NCBI GenBank assembly: GCA_017501885.1
Contig: JAFVWA010000183.1
Span: 1 to 48,484 of the forward strand
Reading direction: 5' to 3'
Source: Clostridia bacterium
Lineage (GTDB): Bacteria; Bacillota; Clostridia; Christensenellales; Borkfalkiaceae
Length of the DNA stretch: 48,484 nucleotides
Numbering within the stretch: position 1 is the stretch's first letter; each line of letters begins with the position of its first letter. The notes beneath the pieces are model-generated. The model was not told where the DNA came from. It did not search any database and worked only from the letters and a program-made list of their open reading frames with translations. The position numbers and the translations under genes are program-made. Positions 1 to 7,131 of the stretch are shown here, piece after piece.

Positions 1-78
1 AACACAGAAGTTAAGCTCACCAGCGCCGACAATACTTGACTGGAGACGGTCCGGGAAGATAGGTAGTTGCTGCATCCA
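1..78 (+). rRNA. rrf: 5S ribosomal RNA, 3' part (cut by window start)
   Basis: The first bases carry the typical 5S motif GAAGTTAAGCTC, followed by the loop E/helix IV-V region (GGTCCGGGAAGATAGGTAG) and the closing 3' strand near GTTGCTGC. The 5' part lies outside the window. An intrinsic terminator follows within 10 bases, so this is the last gene of an rRNA operon. The exact 3' end (75-79) cannot be fixed without the missing 5' strand. Confidence 0.93.
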
Positions 79-85
79 AACAAAG

Positions 86-113
86 AAGAACCATCAAAAG
101 ATGGTTCTTTTTT
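86..113 (+). terminator. Intrinsic terminator of the rRNA operon
   Basis: A perfect 10-bp stem (AAGAACCATC / GATGGTTCTT) with an AAAA loop is followed by T residues. It lies just after the 5S gene. Confidence 0.9.
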
Positions 114-310
114 GTTGCAGCAACTACCGTTTCCCGTCCCGGCAATCGTTCCGATTGCGTCCGGGAAGAAATCGCTATCTTTATTCAAGATTTTTGGCTG
201 TTAGTTATTGGAAAAAACAAACAAGGTTAGTTAGTCCGTAGAAAGTGATATGTCGCTATCGCGACACATGGTAGTTGCTAAAAGGAATTGTTTATATTTT
301 ATTGATTATA
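114..310. other. Gene-free spacer with 5S-like fragments and hairpins
   Basis: No convincing ORF is seen. Positions 117-128 are the exact reverse complement of 62-73 in the 5S tail. The words TCCGGGAAG (about 160-168) and GGTAGTTGCT (270-279) repeat 5S sequence in direct orientation. Two hairpins stand out: GCAATCG/CGATTGC near 133-152 and TGTCGC/GCGACA at 251-266. This looks like debris of a rearranged or decayed 5S copy. A small structured RNA is the alternative. Confidence 0.45.
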
Positions 311-341
311 TGAAAAAACCACTCAAACGAGTGGTTTTTTT
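311..341. terminator. Bidirectional terminator, used by the araC-type gene
   Basis: The stem AAACCACTC/GAGTGGTTT has a 4-nt loop and A/T tracts on both sides. On the minus strand it begins at the stop codon of the AraC-family gene. The same hairpin recurs in the opposite orientation at 7097-7123. Confidence 0.85.
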
Positions 342-1167
342 ATATTTCGGTGTAGGTGAAGATTGATTTTTGCCTGAATGCACTAGGAGACAGTAAGGTG
401 TATTTCTTAAATGTTTTACAAAAATATGATTGGGTGGAAAATCCACACGCATATGCAACGTCTGTTAAGCTCTTTTCGTTTTTTGAAAGTAAGTATTTTG
501 CGTGCTCAATCCGTGTTTGCTCTAAATATTTTTGGGGCGAAGAGCCCACAACGTCGGCAAAAATATTCAAAAAGTGATTAGGCGAATAACCTGTTAGTTC
601 GCCAAGTTCTTTTAACGTAATCTTTTGGTTGAAATTTTTCTTTATAAACGAAATAGCTTTTTGAATAAACTGATTTTCTTTCCTTAAAGAAAGGTGGCGA
701 ACGTTTTTGTTGCTTTTTTCGTCTTTTTTTAGGTGATATATCAGTTCAAGTATTTTTGCAGAGGTAAAATAATCGTTTTGCAAATCGGAATTTTTTACAA
801 GATGGCGAAGCAGCGATTCAAATAATGGTTGATAGGTTTTATCGCTAATCAAAGTAAAGTATTCTGGCAGAGATAAAAGTTCGCCGTATAGCGGATTAGT
901 TTGTTCTATTTTTAGGTGCAAACAATAACACTTAAAATGCAAACGGCTATAACTTTTTTGAAAGGGTTTTCTAATAACCAAAACGTTGGGAAACAAGGAG
1001 CATTTTTTATCGTCAATATAAGAAACCGCTTTATTGTCGCACGAAATTATGTAATCAAATTCAAAACAAACAACTTCTCTTTGTGGAGATTTTGCTTTGT
1101 TTGGTAATTTTGGTAATTCTTTTTTGCTATCAAATAGCCCGTATTTTATAATTTTAAAATCTAGCAT
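340..1167 (-). CDS. AraC-family transcriptional regulator
   Basis: This 275-residue protein is predicted to bind DNA and control the divergent carbohydrate operon. The last ~100 residues form an AraC/XylS double helix-turn-helix: helix 'ITLKELGELTGYSPNHFLNIF', then 'SLTDVAYACGFSTQSYFCKTFKK'. The N-terminal ~150 residues resemble a cupin-type sensor domain but are not distinctive. An in-frame GTG lies three codons upstream at 1176. The ATG at 1167 is preferred because AGGTG lies 6 nt before it and overlaps that GTG. A good promoter (TTGACT-17-TATAAT) lies upstream. The ligand is unknown; a breakdown product of the sugar handled by the neighbouring operon is the natural guess. Confidence 0.9.
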   Translation of the reverse strand: MLDFKIIKYGLFDSKKELPKLPNKAKSPQREVVCFEFDYIISCDNKAVSYIDDKKCSLFPNVLVIRKPFQKSYSRLHFKCYCLHLKIEQTNPLYGELLSLPEYFTLISDKTYQPLFESLLRHLVKNSDLQNDYFTSAKILELIYHLKKDEKSNKNVRHLSLRKENQFIQKAISFIKKNFNQKITLKELGELTGYSPNHFLNIFADVVGSSPQKYLEQTRIEHAKYLLSKNEKSLTDVAYACGFSTQSYFCKTFKKYTLLSPSAFRQKSIFTYTEI

Positions 1168-1186
1168 TGTGTTCACCTATAATAAA

Positions 1187-1215
1187 ATTATAAAAGATAT
1201 TTAGTTAATAGTCAA
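1187..1215 (-). promoter_or_regulatory. Sigma-A promoter of the AraC-family gene
   Basis: On the minus strand TTGACT (1210-1215) and TATAAT (1187-1192) are separated by 17 nt. It is back to back with the operon promoter at 1231-1260, so one regulator site could serve both. Confidence 0.75.
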
Positions 1216-1230
1216 TATATATCGTAAGAT

Positions 1231-1260
1231 TTTACAAAACAACAATACAATTTTTATATA
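1231..1260 (+). promoter_or_regulatory. Probable promoter of the glycan operon
   Basis: TTTACA (1231-1236) and TATATA (1255-1260) are separated by 18 nt. The region is very AT-rich and a TATAAT at 1279-1284 is an alternative -10, so the assignment is tentative. Confidence 0.4.
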
Positions 1261-1315
1261 CAATTTAATTTATATTTATATAATAAAAAGTGAAACCAAT
1301 AAAAGAGGTGGTTAA

Positions 1316-2476
1316 ATGAAAGTAACCGACGTAAAAACGTTTGTTGTAGATTGTTTTAGAACAAACTGGGTGTTTGTAAAAGTTTATACAGACCAAGGCA
1401 TAACAGGTGTTGGCGAAGGCACTCTTGAATACAAAGAAAAAGCACTTGTTGGTGCTATTGAACACATAAAGAATTATCTTATAGGCAAAGACCCTTGCCA
1501 AATAGAAAAGCATTTCCACGATATTTATCGTGACGCATATTGGAGGGGCGGTGTCGTGCTAATGAGTGCGCTTTCTGCCGTAGAAATGGCACTTTGGGAT
1601 ATACTAGGCAAGTCGCTTAACGTTCCTGTTTATCAACTTTTGGGTGGAAAGGTTAACGATGATTGCCGTATTTATATCAATGGTTGGTTTGCCGGTGCAA
1701 AAACTCCAGAGGAGTTTGGCGAAAAAGCAAAAGAAGCTGTTAAAAAGGGCGTAACGGCTATGAAGTGGGACCCTTTTGGCAAAAACTACTTGCAAATTTC
1801 CAACAAAGATTTAGATACGGCGCTTAAAAATATTGAAGCTGTTCGCAGTGCTGTTGGCGACGACGTTGATTTACTTATCGAAGCGCACGGCCGTTTTGAC
1901 GTGCCTACGGGTATTAAAATCGCACAAGAGATTGCACAGTTTAAGCCAATGCTTTTAGAAGAACCTGTTCCCCCCAACAACTTAGAGGCGTTAAAAGCCG
2001 TTAGGGATAAATCCCCCGTTGCAATTTCTGCAGGGGAACGTTTATATACGAGATTTGATTATAACGAATTATTTAGGCTTCGTGCTTGCGACTATATTCA
2101 ACCAGACGTATCACACGCAGGCGGAATTATGGAACTTAAAAAACTTGCTGCTATTGCAGAAGCTAACTATATTCCATTTGCTCCACACAATCCAAGTGGC
2201 CCTATTGCAAACGCTGCAACGTTGCAGTTGGCGGCGTGCTGTCCTAACTTTGCTATTTTAGAAATTATGTATTCAGACGTTGAATATAGAAAGCTTATAA
2301 CAAATGAAAACCTTGAATACAAAGACGGAAGAATCAAGATTGGTAACAAGCCCGGTCTTGGCATAGAACTTAACGAAGAAGAATGCTTAAAGCACCCTTA
2401 CGTTGAACACAATCTTCGTCATTACACTGGGGCATTGACAGACATTCGCCCACCAAAAACGGAATTCTATTTTTAA
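1316..2476 (+). CDS. Enolase-superfamily sugar-acid dehydratase (mandelate racemase/muconate lactonizing family)
   Basis: This 386-residue enzyme of the MR/MLE branch is closest in look to galactonate/gluconate dehydratases, which turn an aldonate into a 2-keto-3-deoxy acid. The capping domain fills about residues 1-120 and the barrel follows. Visible active-site elements are K150 in 'MKWDPFG', metal ligands E189 ('EAHGR'), E215 ('LLEEPV') and E241 ('SAGERL'), and acid/base residues H191 and H291 ('APHNPSGPI'). The first ligand is Glu where E. coli DgoD, as I recall it, has Asp. The ribosome site AGAGGTGG lies just before the ATG. It is the first gene of a five-gene operon with GH16, SDR, GH28 and a UlaG-like protein. 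The exact substrate cannot be read from sequence; a cycloisomerase role is also possible in this superfamily. Confidence 0.85.
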   Translation: MKVTDVKTFVVDCFRTNWVFVKVYTDQGITGVGEGTLEYKEKALVGAIEHIKNYLIGKDPCQIEKHFHDIYRDAYWRGGVVLMSALSAVEMALWDILGKSLNVPVYQLLGGKVNDDCRIYINGWFAGAKTPEEFGEKAKEAVKKGVTAMKWDPFGKNYLQISNKDLDTALKNIEAVRSAVGDDVDLLIEAHGRFDVPTGIKIAQEIAQFKPMLLEEPVPPNNLEALKAVRDKSPVAISAGERLYTRFDYNELFRLRACDYIQPDVSHAGGIMELKKLAAIAEANYIPFAPHNPSGPIANAATLQLAACCPNFAILEIMYSDVEYRKLITNENLEYKDGRIKIGNKPGLGIELNEEECLKHPYVEHNLRHYTGALTDIRPPKTEFYF

Positions 2477-2489
2477 TGGAGATATAAAA

Positions 2490-3353
2490 ATGAAAAAATT
2501 TGAAATTAAAGATCACGAACATAGTTTATTGCCAGAAGGAAAAAAATGGAAACTTGCGTGGAGCGATGAGTTCGACGGAGATACTCTTGACGAGAGCAAG
2601 TGGAATTTTAGACTAAACTACTGGGGGCAACGTTTTGACGCTTGGACTGATAAGGGCGTGTATCTTGATGGACAAGGCAACGTAGTGTTTAAGCCTGTTG
2701 TTGTAGACGGCCACCTTTGTTCTTCTCAATTACAAACTGGTGGAAACAGCTTTGACTTGTTAGATTTAGACGGTGCGATTAAAAATCGTTTAGAAAGAAG
2801 ACAGGGCAATAACCCTTGGAACAACCAAGTTGAAATTTGGCCACTTAAACCATTAGAAAAGGCAAAGTTTGCACATAGATACGGCTACTACGAAGCAAGG
2901 GTAAAATTTCAAAAGCAACCATTTTGGTGGAGTGCGTTTTGGACTCAATCTCCAACCATTGGCGCTTCTGCAAACCCAGAATTCGCAGGGGTAGAAAGCG
3001 ACATTATGGAAAACTTTGTAAACGGACAGCTAACTTCTGGCAATATTTATAACGGTTATGGTAAGCAGTTTAGCGAAGAAGCAAGGGTAGTTTACCCTTA
3101 CACCGACGACGGTGAATATCATAGATTTGGTATGGAATGGAACGAAAAGGAATACGTTTTCTATTTTGACGGCAAAGAAATGGCAAGAAGCTGTGCGCCA
3201 ATTTCAAAGGTAGAACAATTTATTCTACTTTCTACCGAGATAAAAGGTTATCGTTCTGACGAGCCAAAAACAGAGTGGACGGAAGAAGAACTAAACGACA
3301 GATTTATTTGCGACTACGTGCGTGTATTCGATGAGGTTGATGATGAAGAATAA
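2490..3353 (+). CDS. Glycoside hydrolase family 16 protein (probably cytoplasmic)
   Basis: This 287-residue beta-jelly-roll glycosidase opens with the GH16 signature 'AWSDEFDGDTLDESKWNF' (23-40). It carries the catalytic motif ExDxxE as E169-S-D171-I-M-E174 (nucleophile, helper, acid/base). The family cuts beta-1,3/1,4 glucans and galactans (laminarin, lichenan, agar, carrageenan, porphyran). There is no signal peptide or lipobox, which is unusual for GH16 and points to intracellular cleavage of imported oligosaccharides. It starts 13 nt after the dehydratase stop. Its last 11 bases overlap the SDR start, so translation is probably coupled. Substrate specificity is not assigned. Confidence 0.88.
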   Translation: MKKFEIKDHEHSLLPEGKKWKLAWSDEFDGDTLDESKWNFRLNYWGQRFDAWTDKGVYLDGQGNVVFKPVVVDGHLCSSQLQTGGNSFDLLDLDGAIKNRLERRQGNNPWNNQVEIWPLKPLEKAKFAHRYGYYEARVKFQKQPFWWSAFWTQSPTIGASANPEFAGVESDIMENFVNGQLTSGNIYNGYGKQFSEEARVVYPYTDDGEYHRFGMEWNEKEYVFYFDGKEMARSCAPISKVEQFILLSTEIKGYRSDEPKTEWTEEELNDRFICDYVRVFDEVDDEE

Positions 3354-4128
3354 CACCGTGTTAATAACAGGTGCTTGTATAAATACAGGTGTGGCAATAG
3401 TAGAAAAATTTGCAAGCGAGGGTTATAACGTTGTTTTTACTGGTAGAGATGCCGATAAAGTTAACGTGGCTACCGAAAGCTATCGAAAAAAATTCCCTAA
3501 CATAACCATTTTGGGCTTTGCCATCAATTCGCTTATTGATGATAAAACGCCAGATGAACAAGCTATCGACAACCTATTTTCCACTCTTGACGAAAAGGGG
3601 ATTTTTGTTAATTGTTTAGTTCTTAACGCAGCTGACCAAGGGCTTAATATGAAGATTTTTGAAAACCCCTTAACCGATTTTATGCGTGTTGTAAACGTTA
3701 ACGTCGTGTGGAATTATGCTTTGATTGAGCGTGCTACACTACGTATGAAAAATATGGGCGGCGGAAGTATAGTGTTTATAAATTCCAACACCGCATATAG
3801 GGCTATTCCCGATAGAATTGCATACGAAACAAGCAAGGGTGCGCAGTTAGGAATGATGCGAGGGCTTGCACTTGATTTAGGCAAGTATAATATTCGTGTT
3901 AACGCAGTTCTTCCCGGTATGATTAAAACGGAAAGATGGGATAAAAATCCAGATTTTTATAAAGACGTGCCTTCTCGCTTCACCCCACTGGGCGACGTTG
4001 CCGTGGGCGAAGATATCGCAGATGCCGTTTGGTATTTCGTGGCGCACGCGAGAAACACTACTGGTGCAGAACTAGTTGTTGATGGTGGAAATACTATTCA
4101 ACTTTATCCTATTATACCCAAAGATTAA
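3343..4128 (+). CDS. Short-chain dehydrogenase/reductase
   Basis: This 261-residue NAD(P)-dependent oxidoreductase has a nucleotide-binding loop 'TGACINTG' near residue 9 (the usual middle Gly is Asn), the NAA motif near 95-97, catalytic S148 and the Y161-x-x-x-K165 pair in 'YETSK', and 'NAVLPGMIKT' after the active site. The start at 3343 is chosen because GAGG lies 6 nt upstream; the ATG at 3340 is also possible. In this operon it probably oxidises or reduces a sugar or keto-deoxy sugar acid made by the dehydratase. Its last 21 codons are duplicated at 5382-5447 after the GH28 gene. Confidence 0.88.
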   Translation: MKNNTVLITGACINTGVAIVEKFASEGYNVVFTGRDADKVNVATESYRKKFPNITILGFAINSLIDDKTPDEQAIDNLFSTLDEKGIFVNCLVLNAADQGLNMKIFENPLTDFMRVVNVNVVWNYALIERATLRMKNMGGGSIVFINSNTAYRAIPDRIAYETSKGAQLGMMRGLALDLGKYNIRVNAVLPGMIKTERWDKNPDFYKDVPSRFTPLGDVAVGEDIADAVWYFVAHARNTTGAELVVDGGNTIQLYPIIPKD

Positions 4129-4149
4129 CGTGCTTTAAGGGGGCAATTT

Positions 4150-5349
4150 ATGAAAGTTTATAATATAATGGATTTTGGCGCAAAGGCTAAAACGCTTTCT
4201 ACTAGCGCTATTCAAAACGCAATAGATAAATGCCATTTAGACGGTGGTGGAATAGTCGAAATTTCAAACGGAACTTACGTTTCTGGCACTATTTTCTTAA
4301 AATCAAACGTCAACTTGCGCATAGAGGCAGGCGCAACCCTAGAAATGTCTACTAATATGGAATATTTCCCCGATTTTAAGTGTGAATGGGACGTGAGAAA
4401 AGCACCCAGATACAGCGCAAGATGCTTTATTTACGTTGGAAACTGTCAAAACGTTAGCATAAGCGGGCTTGGAACGATTGATTGCAAAGGGGCGGACTTT
4501 TGCGAAGTTGACGTTGACGCACCAATATCTGACACCGACCCGTTTTTGCAAAAACGTATGAAACGTAAGGCAGATTACGAGAACACCATTGGAAGAATGA
4601 TTTTCGTTATGAAAAGCAAAAACGTTACCCTTGAGGATTTCACAATGATAGAAATGGCAGGGGGTTGGGGCGCTTGGATAAATGGTTGCGAAAACGTTAA
4701 CGTTCGCAACGTAAAGATGACTTGCAACCCTAACTATCCTAATTCAGACGGCGTTCACGTAAACTGTTCAAAAAACGTTTTTATTACCGATTGCGCCCTT
4801 CACACGGGCGACGATGCGCTTATCGTTCGTGCAAACACAAACACCTTGGGGCAAGATATCCCTTGCGAAAACGTTATCGTAAAAGGTTGCACGTTAAGTT
4901 CGCATTGTCAAGCAATTAGGGTGGGCTGGATTGGAGATGGCGCTATTCGTAACTGTATCTTTTCCGATTTGATTATTTCGGATAGTAGAGATGCAATATC
5001 TATAGTTTTGCCACCTTGGGCCGTTCCTGCAGACCTTGGCGAAAATTCAACTAGAATAGAAAATATTTCGTTTAACAACGTGTTGGTTGACAGAACGGAG
5101 CGCTATCCAATCAATATAACCATAGCAGATTCATCAATGACCAAATGCGATTATATAAGGAATATTCAGTTCAATAATTTTAACAGCAAAACTAAATTGC
5201 CACCACGACTATTGGGGCGTAAAGATACGTATATAGAAGACGTTAGCTTTATAAATTGCCGTTTTGACGTTAGCGAAAAGGTCGTGTTAGGCGAACTTCC
5301 ACGTTTCGTTCGCAACTTAAAAACCGATTGCTCGTGGAACGTTGATTAA
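4150..5349 (+). CDS. Glycoside hydrolase family 28 (polygalacturonase-like)
   Basis: This 399-residue right-handed beta-helix protein starts with the pectinase-type repeat 'MDFGAKAKTLSTSAIQNAIDKC'. GH28 acids are present as N198-S-D200 ('NSDGVH') and D221-D222 ('GDDALIV'). The classical 'GHG' block is replaced by 'SSHCQAIRVGW' with H252 and R257. The family hydrolyses galacturonic acid or rhamnose linkages by inversion. The degenerate third motif suggests an exo-acting or non-pectin substrate. No signal peptide is seen, as for the GH16 upstream. The ribosome site is AAGGGGGC before the ATG. The gene is followed by the SDR-tail remnant rather than directly by the next gene. Confidence 0.85.
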   Translation: MKVYNIMDFGAKAKTLSTSAIQNAIDKCHLDGGGIVEISNGTYVSGTIFLKSNVNLRIEAGATLEMSTNMEYFPDFKCEWDVRKAPRYSARCFIYVGNCQNVSISGLGTIDCKGADFCEVDVDAPISDTDPFLQKRMKRKADYENTIGRMIFVMKSKNVTLEDFTMIEMAGGWGAWINGCENVNVRNVKMTCNPNYPNSDGVHVNCSKNVFITDCALHTGDDALIVRANTNTLGQDIPCENVIVKGCTLSSHCQAIRVGWIGDGAIRNCIFSDLIISDSRDAISIVLPPWAVPADLGENSTRIENISFNNVLVDRTERYPINITIADSSMTKCDYIRNIQFNNFNSKTKLPPRLLGRKDTYIEDVSFINCRFDVSEKVVLGELPRFVRNLKTDCSWNVD

Positions 5350-5381
5350 AGCGCTAAACGAATTTAATTTTAAAAAATACA

Positions 5382-5447
5382 GGTGCAGAACTAGTTGTTG
5401 ATGGTGGAAACACAATTCAGTTGTATCCTATTATATCAAAGGAATAA
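5382..5447 (+). pseudogene. Remnant of a second SDR gene (last 21 codons plus stop)
   Basis: Reading frame 5382-5447 encodes GAELVVDGGNTIQLYPIISK plus Glu and a stop. It has the same length as the end of the SDR gene at 4063-4128 and differs at two residues (P to S, D to E). The first 29 bases are identical, then silent changes appear. Nothing upstream of about 5378 resembles the rest of the SDR. This is a truncated copy left by duplication or recombination. The ribosome site of the next gene (AAAGGA) lies in its last codons. Confidence 0.85.
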
Positions 5448-5450
5448 ATT

Positions 5451-6131
5451 ATGAAAATAACGTGGATAGGTCAAGCGGGCCTCTTTATGCAAACAGAAGA
5501 AAAGACTATTTTGATAGATCCATATTTATCTGATAGTGTAAGCAAGGTGCAACCGCAAAATTATAGGCGTGTGCCAGTAGATAAATCTTTTTTAACCGTT
5601 CGCCCAAACGTAATTGTAATTACGCACAAGCATCTTGATCATTTGGATAAAGAAACTCTTGTAAATTATTTAACGAAGGATAGTGGAGTAACCGTTCTTG
5701 CCCCTAACGGAAGTTATCAAGAGTTAAGGGAAATGGGTGGAAACAATAACTACGTTTTGTTTAATAACGGCACTACTTGGACAGAAGGCAACGTTGTTTT
5801 TAGGGCAGTAAAAGCAGAACATTCAGACGATGATGCAATAGGTGTAATCCTTTCTGAAAATGGAAAAAACTATTACGTTTCGGGGGATACGTTATATAGC
5901 GAAAGGGTTTTTGAATCTCTTCCTAACATTACTTTCGACGTGGTTTTTATTCCTATAAACGGCGTTGGAAACAATATGAATTTTACCGATGCAAAAAATT
6001 TTGCTTTTAGGTTAAAGGCAAAAAAAGTTGTTCCCATTCATTTTGGAATGTTTGACAGTATAAATGCAGAGGACTTTAAATGTGAAAACAAAGTTGTTCC
6101 TTGTATTTATAAAGAAATACCACTATTTTGA
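5451..6131 (+). CDS. UlaG-like metallo-beta-lactamase-fold hydrolase
   Basis: This 226-residue cytoplasmic protein has the metal-binding HxHxDH motif as H59-K-H61-L-D63-H64 ('ITHKHLDHLD'). Further ligands are visible near 'AEHSDDDA', 'VSGDTLY' and the late 'PIHFGMFD'. The short, lactamase-like 'beta-lactamase superfamily hydrolase' branch includes L-ascorbate-6-phosphate lactonase UlaG. A lactonase role would fit an operon making and dehydrating aldonates, because sugar oxidation often gives lactones first. Exact substrate is unknown. It is the last gene of the operon and ends before a bidirectional terminator. Confidence 0.82.
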   Translation: MKITWIGQAGLFMQTEEKTILIDPYLSDSVSKVQPQNYRRVPVDKSFLTVRPNVIVITHKHLDHLDKETLVNYLTKDSGVTVLAPNGSYQELREMGGNNNYVLFNNGTTWTEGNVVFRAVKAEHSDDDAIGVILSENGKNYYVSGDTLYSERVFESLPNITFDVVFIPINGVGNNMNFTDAKNFAFRLKAKKVVPIHFGMFDSINAEDFKCENKVVPCIYKEIPLF

Positions 6132-6160
6132 TTATGTTTTAACAATCAATAAATAAAAAA

Positions 6161-6187
6161 GGCGAAGCGCTTTTAACGCTTCGCCTT
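6161..6187. terminator. Bidirectional terminator between the glycan operon and nagB
   Basis: A 10-bp stem AGGCGAAGCG/CGCTTCGCCT has a 7-nt loop. A-rich sequence lies before it and T-rich after it, serving both converging transcripts. Confidence 0.88.
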
Positions 6188-6202
6188 AAGTTTTTCGTAA
6201 AA

Positions 6203-6988
6203 TTACTTTTCGTTTTTGTAGATTTCTTTGAAGTATTTGTAGGTGTCTACTTTCAATTCGCCACAAGCAGCTTCGTCGCAAGCGATGATGCCGTCTTTGT
6301 GTAATTGAAGAGCGCTTATCGTCCAAGCATGGTCAACGCCACCTTCTACGCAATGACGGAGTGCGCGTGCCTTGTTGTGTCCGCTGATTAAAAGTAATAC
6401 TTGTTTAGAATCACATACTGTGCCAACGCCAACTGAAAGTGCAGTCTTTGGAACTTTGTTTGGATCGTTGTCAAAGAAACGTGAGTTTGCAATTAAAGTA
6501 TCTTCGGTTAAAGCGCGGATACCCGTTCTTGAAGTTAAAGAAGTAAATGGTTCGTTGAAAGCAATGTGTCCGTCAACACCACTACCGCCTAAGAACAAGT
6601 CGATTCCACCAAAAGATGCAATCTTGTCTTCGTAACGTTTGCATTCAGCTTCTAAATCACTTGCCATACCATTTAAGATGTTGATGTTTTCTGCAGGAAT
6701 GTCAATGTGGTTGAAGAAGTTGTCGTGCATGAAATACCAGTAGCTTTGGTCGTGTTCTCTTGGAAGACCTACGTATTCGTCCATGTTAAAGGTAACAACG
6801 TTCTTAAAAGTAACTTTGCCGGCTTTGTTCATTTCGATAAGCTTTTTGTAAACTCCGAGTGGAGAAGAACCGGTTGGAAGACCGAGAACGAAAGGACGAT
6901 CTTCTTTATGATTGTTGATAGCGTCAGCAATGTGGTTTGCTGCCCATTCACTCATTGAACTGTAATTGTCTTTGATAATTAATTTCAT
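6203..6988 (-). CDS. nagB: Glucosamine-6-phosphate deaminase
   Basis: This 261-residue enzyme converts glucosamine-6-phosphate to fructose-6-phosphate and ammonia in the cytoplasm, feeding amino sugars into glycolysis. It has the phosphate loop '[16 protein letters not shown]' (35-50). The catalytic set matches E. coli D72/D141/H143/E148: D70 in 'NMDEYVGLP', then D139, H141 and E146 in '[14 protein letters not shown]'. Length is normal for the family. The start is supported by AAGGAG 9 nt upstream and a consensus promoter. It stands alone: no nagA or PTS gene is next to it. Confidence 0.97.
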   Translation of the reverse strand: MKLIIKDNYSSMSEWAANHIADAINNHKEDRPFVLGLPTGSSPLGVYKKLIEMNKAGKVTFKNVVTFNMDEYVGLPREHDQSYWYFMHDNFFNHIDIPAENINILNGMASDLEAECKRYEDKIASFGGIDLFLGGSGVDGHIAFNEPFTSLTSRTGIRALTEDTLIANSRFFDNDPNKVPKTALSVGVGTVCDSKQVLLLISGHNKARALRHCVEGGVDHAWTISALQLHKDGIIACDEAACGELKVDTYKYFKEIYKNEK

Positions 6989-7022
6989 TTCAAATGCTCC
7001 TTAGTTTTTCAATACGTGTTTA

Positions 7023-7051
7023 ATTATACAACTTAAATTCTCTTTTGTAAA
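7023..7051 (-). promoter_or_regulatory. Promoter of nagB
   Basis: On the minus strand TTTACA (7046-7051) and TATAAT (7023-7028) are 17 nt apart. The transcript would start about 25-30 nt before the ribosome site. Confidence 0.8.
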
Positions 7052-7096
7052 GGCGTTTAGAATGTTTTTATTATAAATTTATAATAATAAACAAGC

Positions 7097-7123
7097 AAAA
7101 AACCACTCGTTTGAGTGGTTTTT
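7097..7123. terminator. Terminator of the GH2 gene
   Basis: The hairpin AACCACTC-GTTT-GAGTGGTT is flanked by A and T tracts and lies right after the GH2 stop codon on the minus strand. It is the exact reverse complement of the hairpin at 311-341. Confidence 0.82.
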
Positions 7124-7131
7124 GTTTTAAG

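Noticed and set aside
1316-6131. Agar or porphyran pathway (3,6-anhydrogalactonate cycloisomerase plus GH16).
   Set aside because: The enolase-superfamily and GH16 genes would fit, but GH28 and the absence of signal peptides and other agar genes do not favour it. Substrate was left open.
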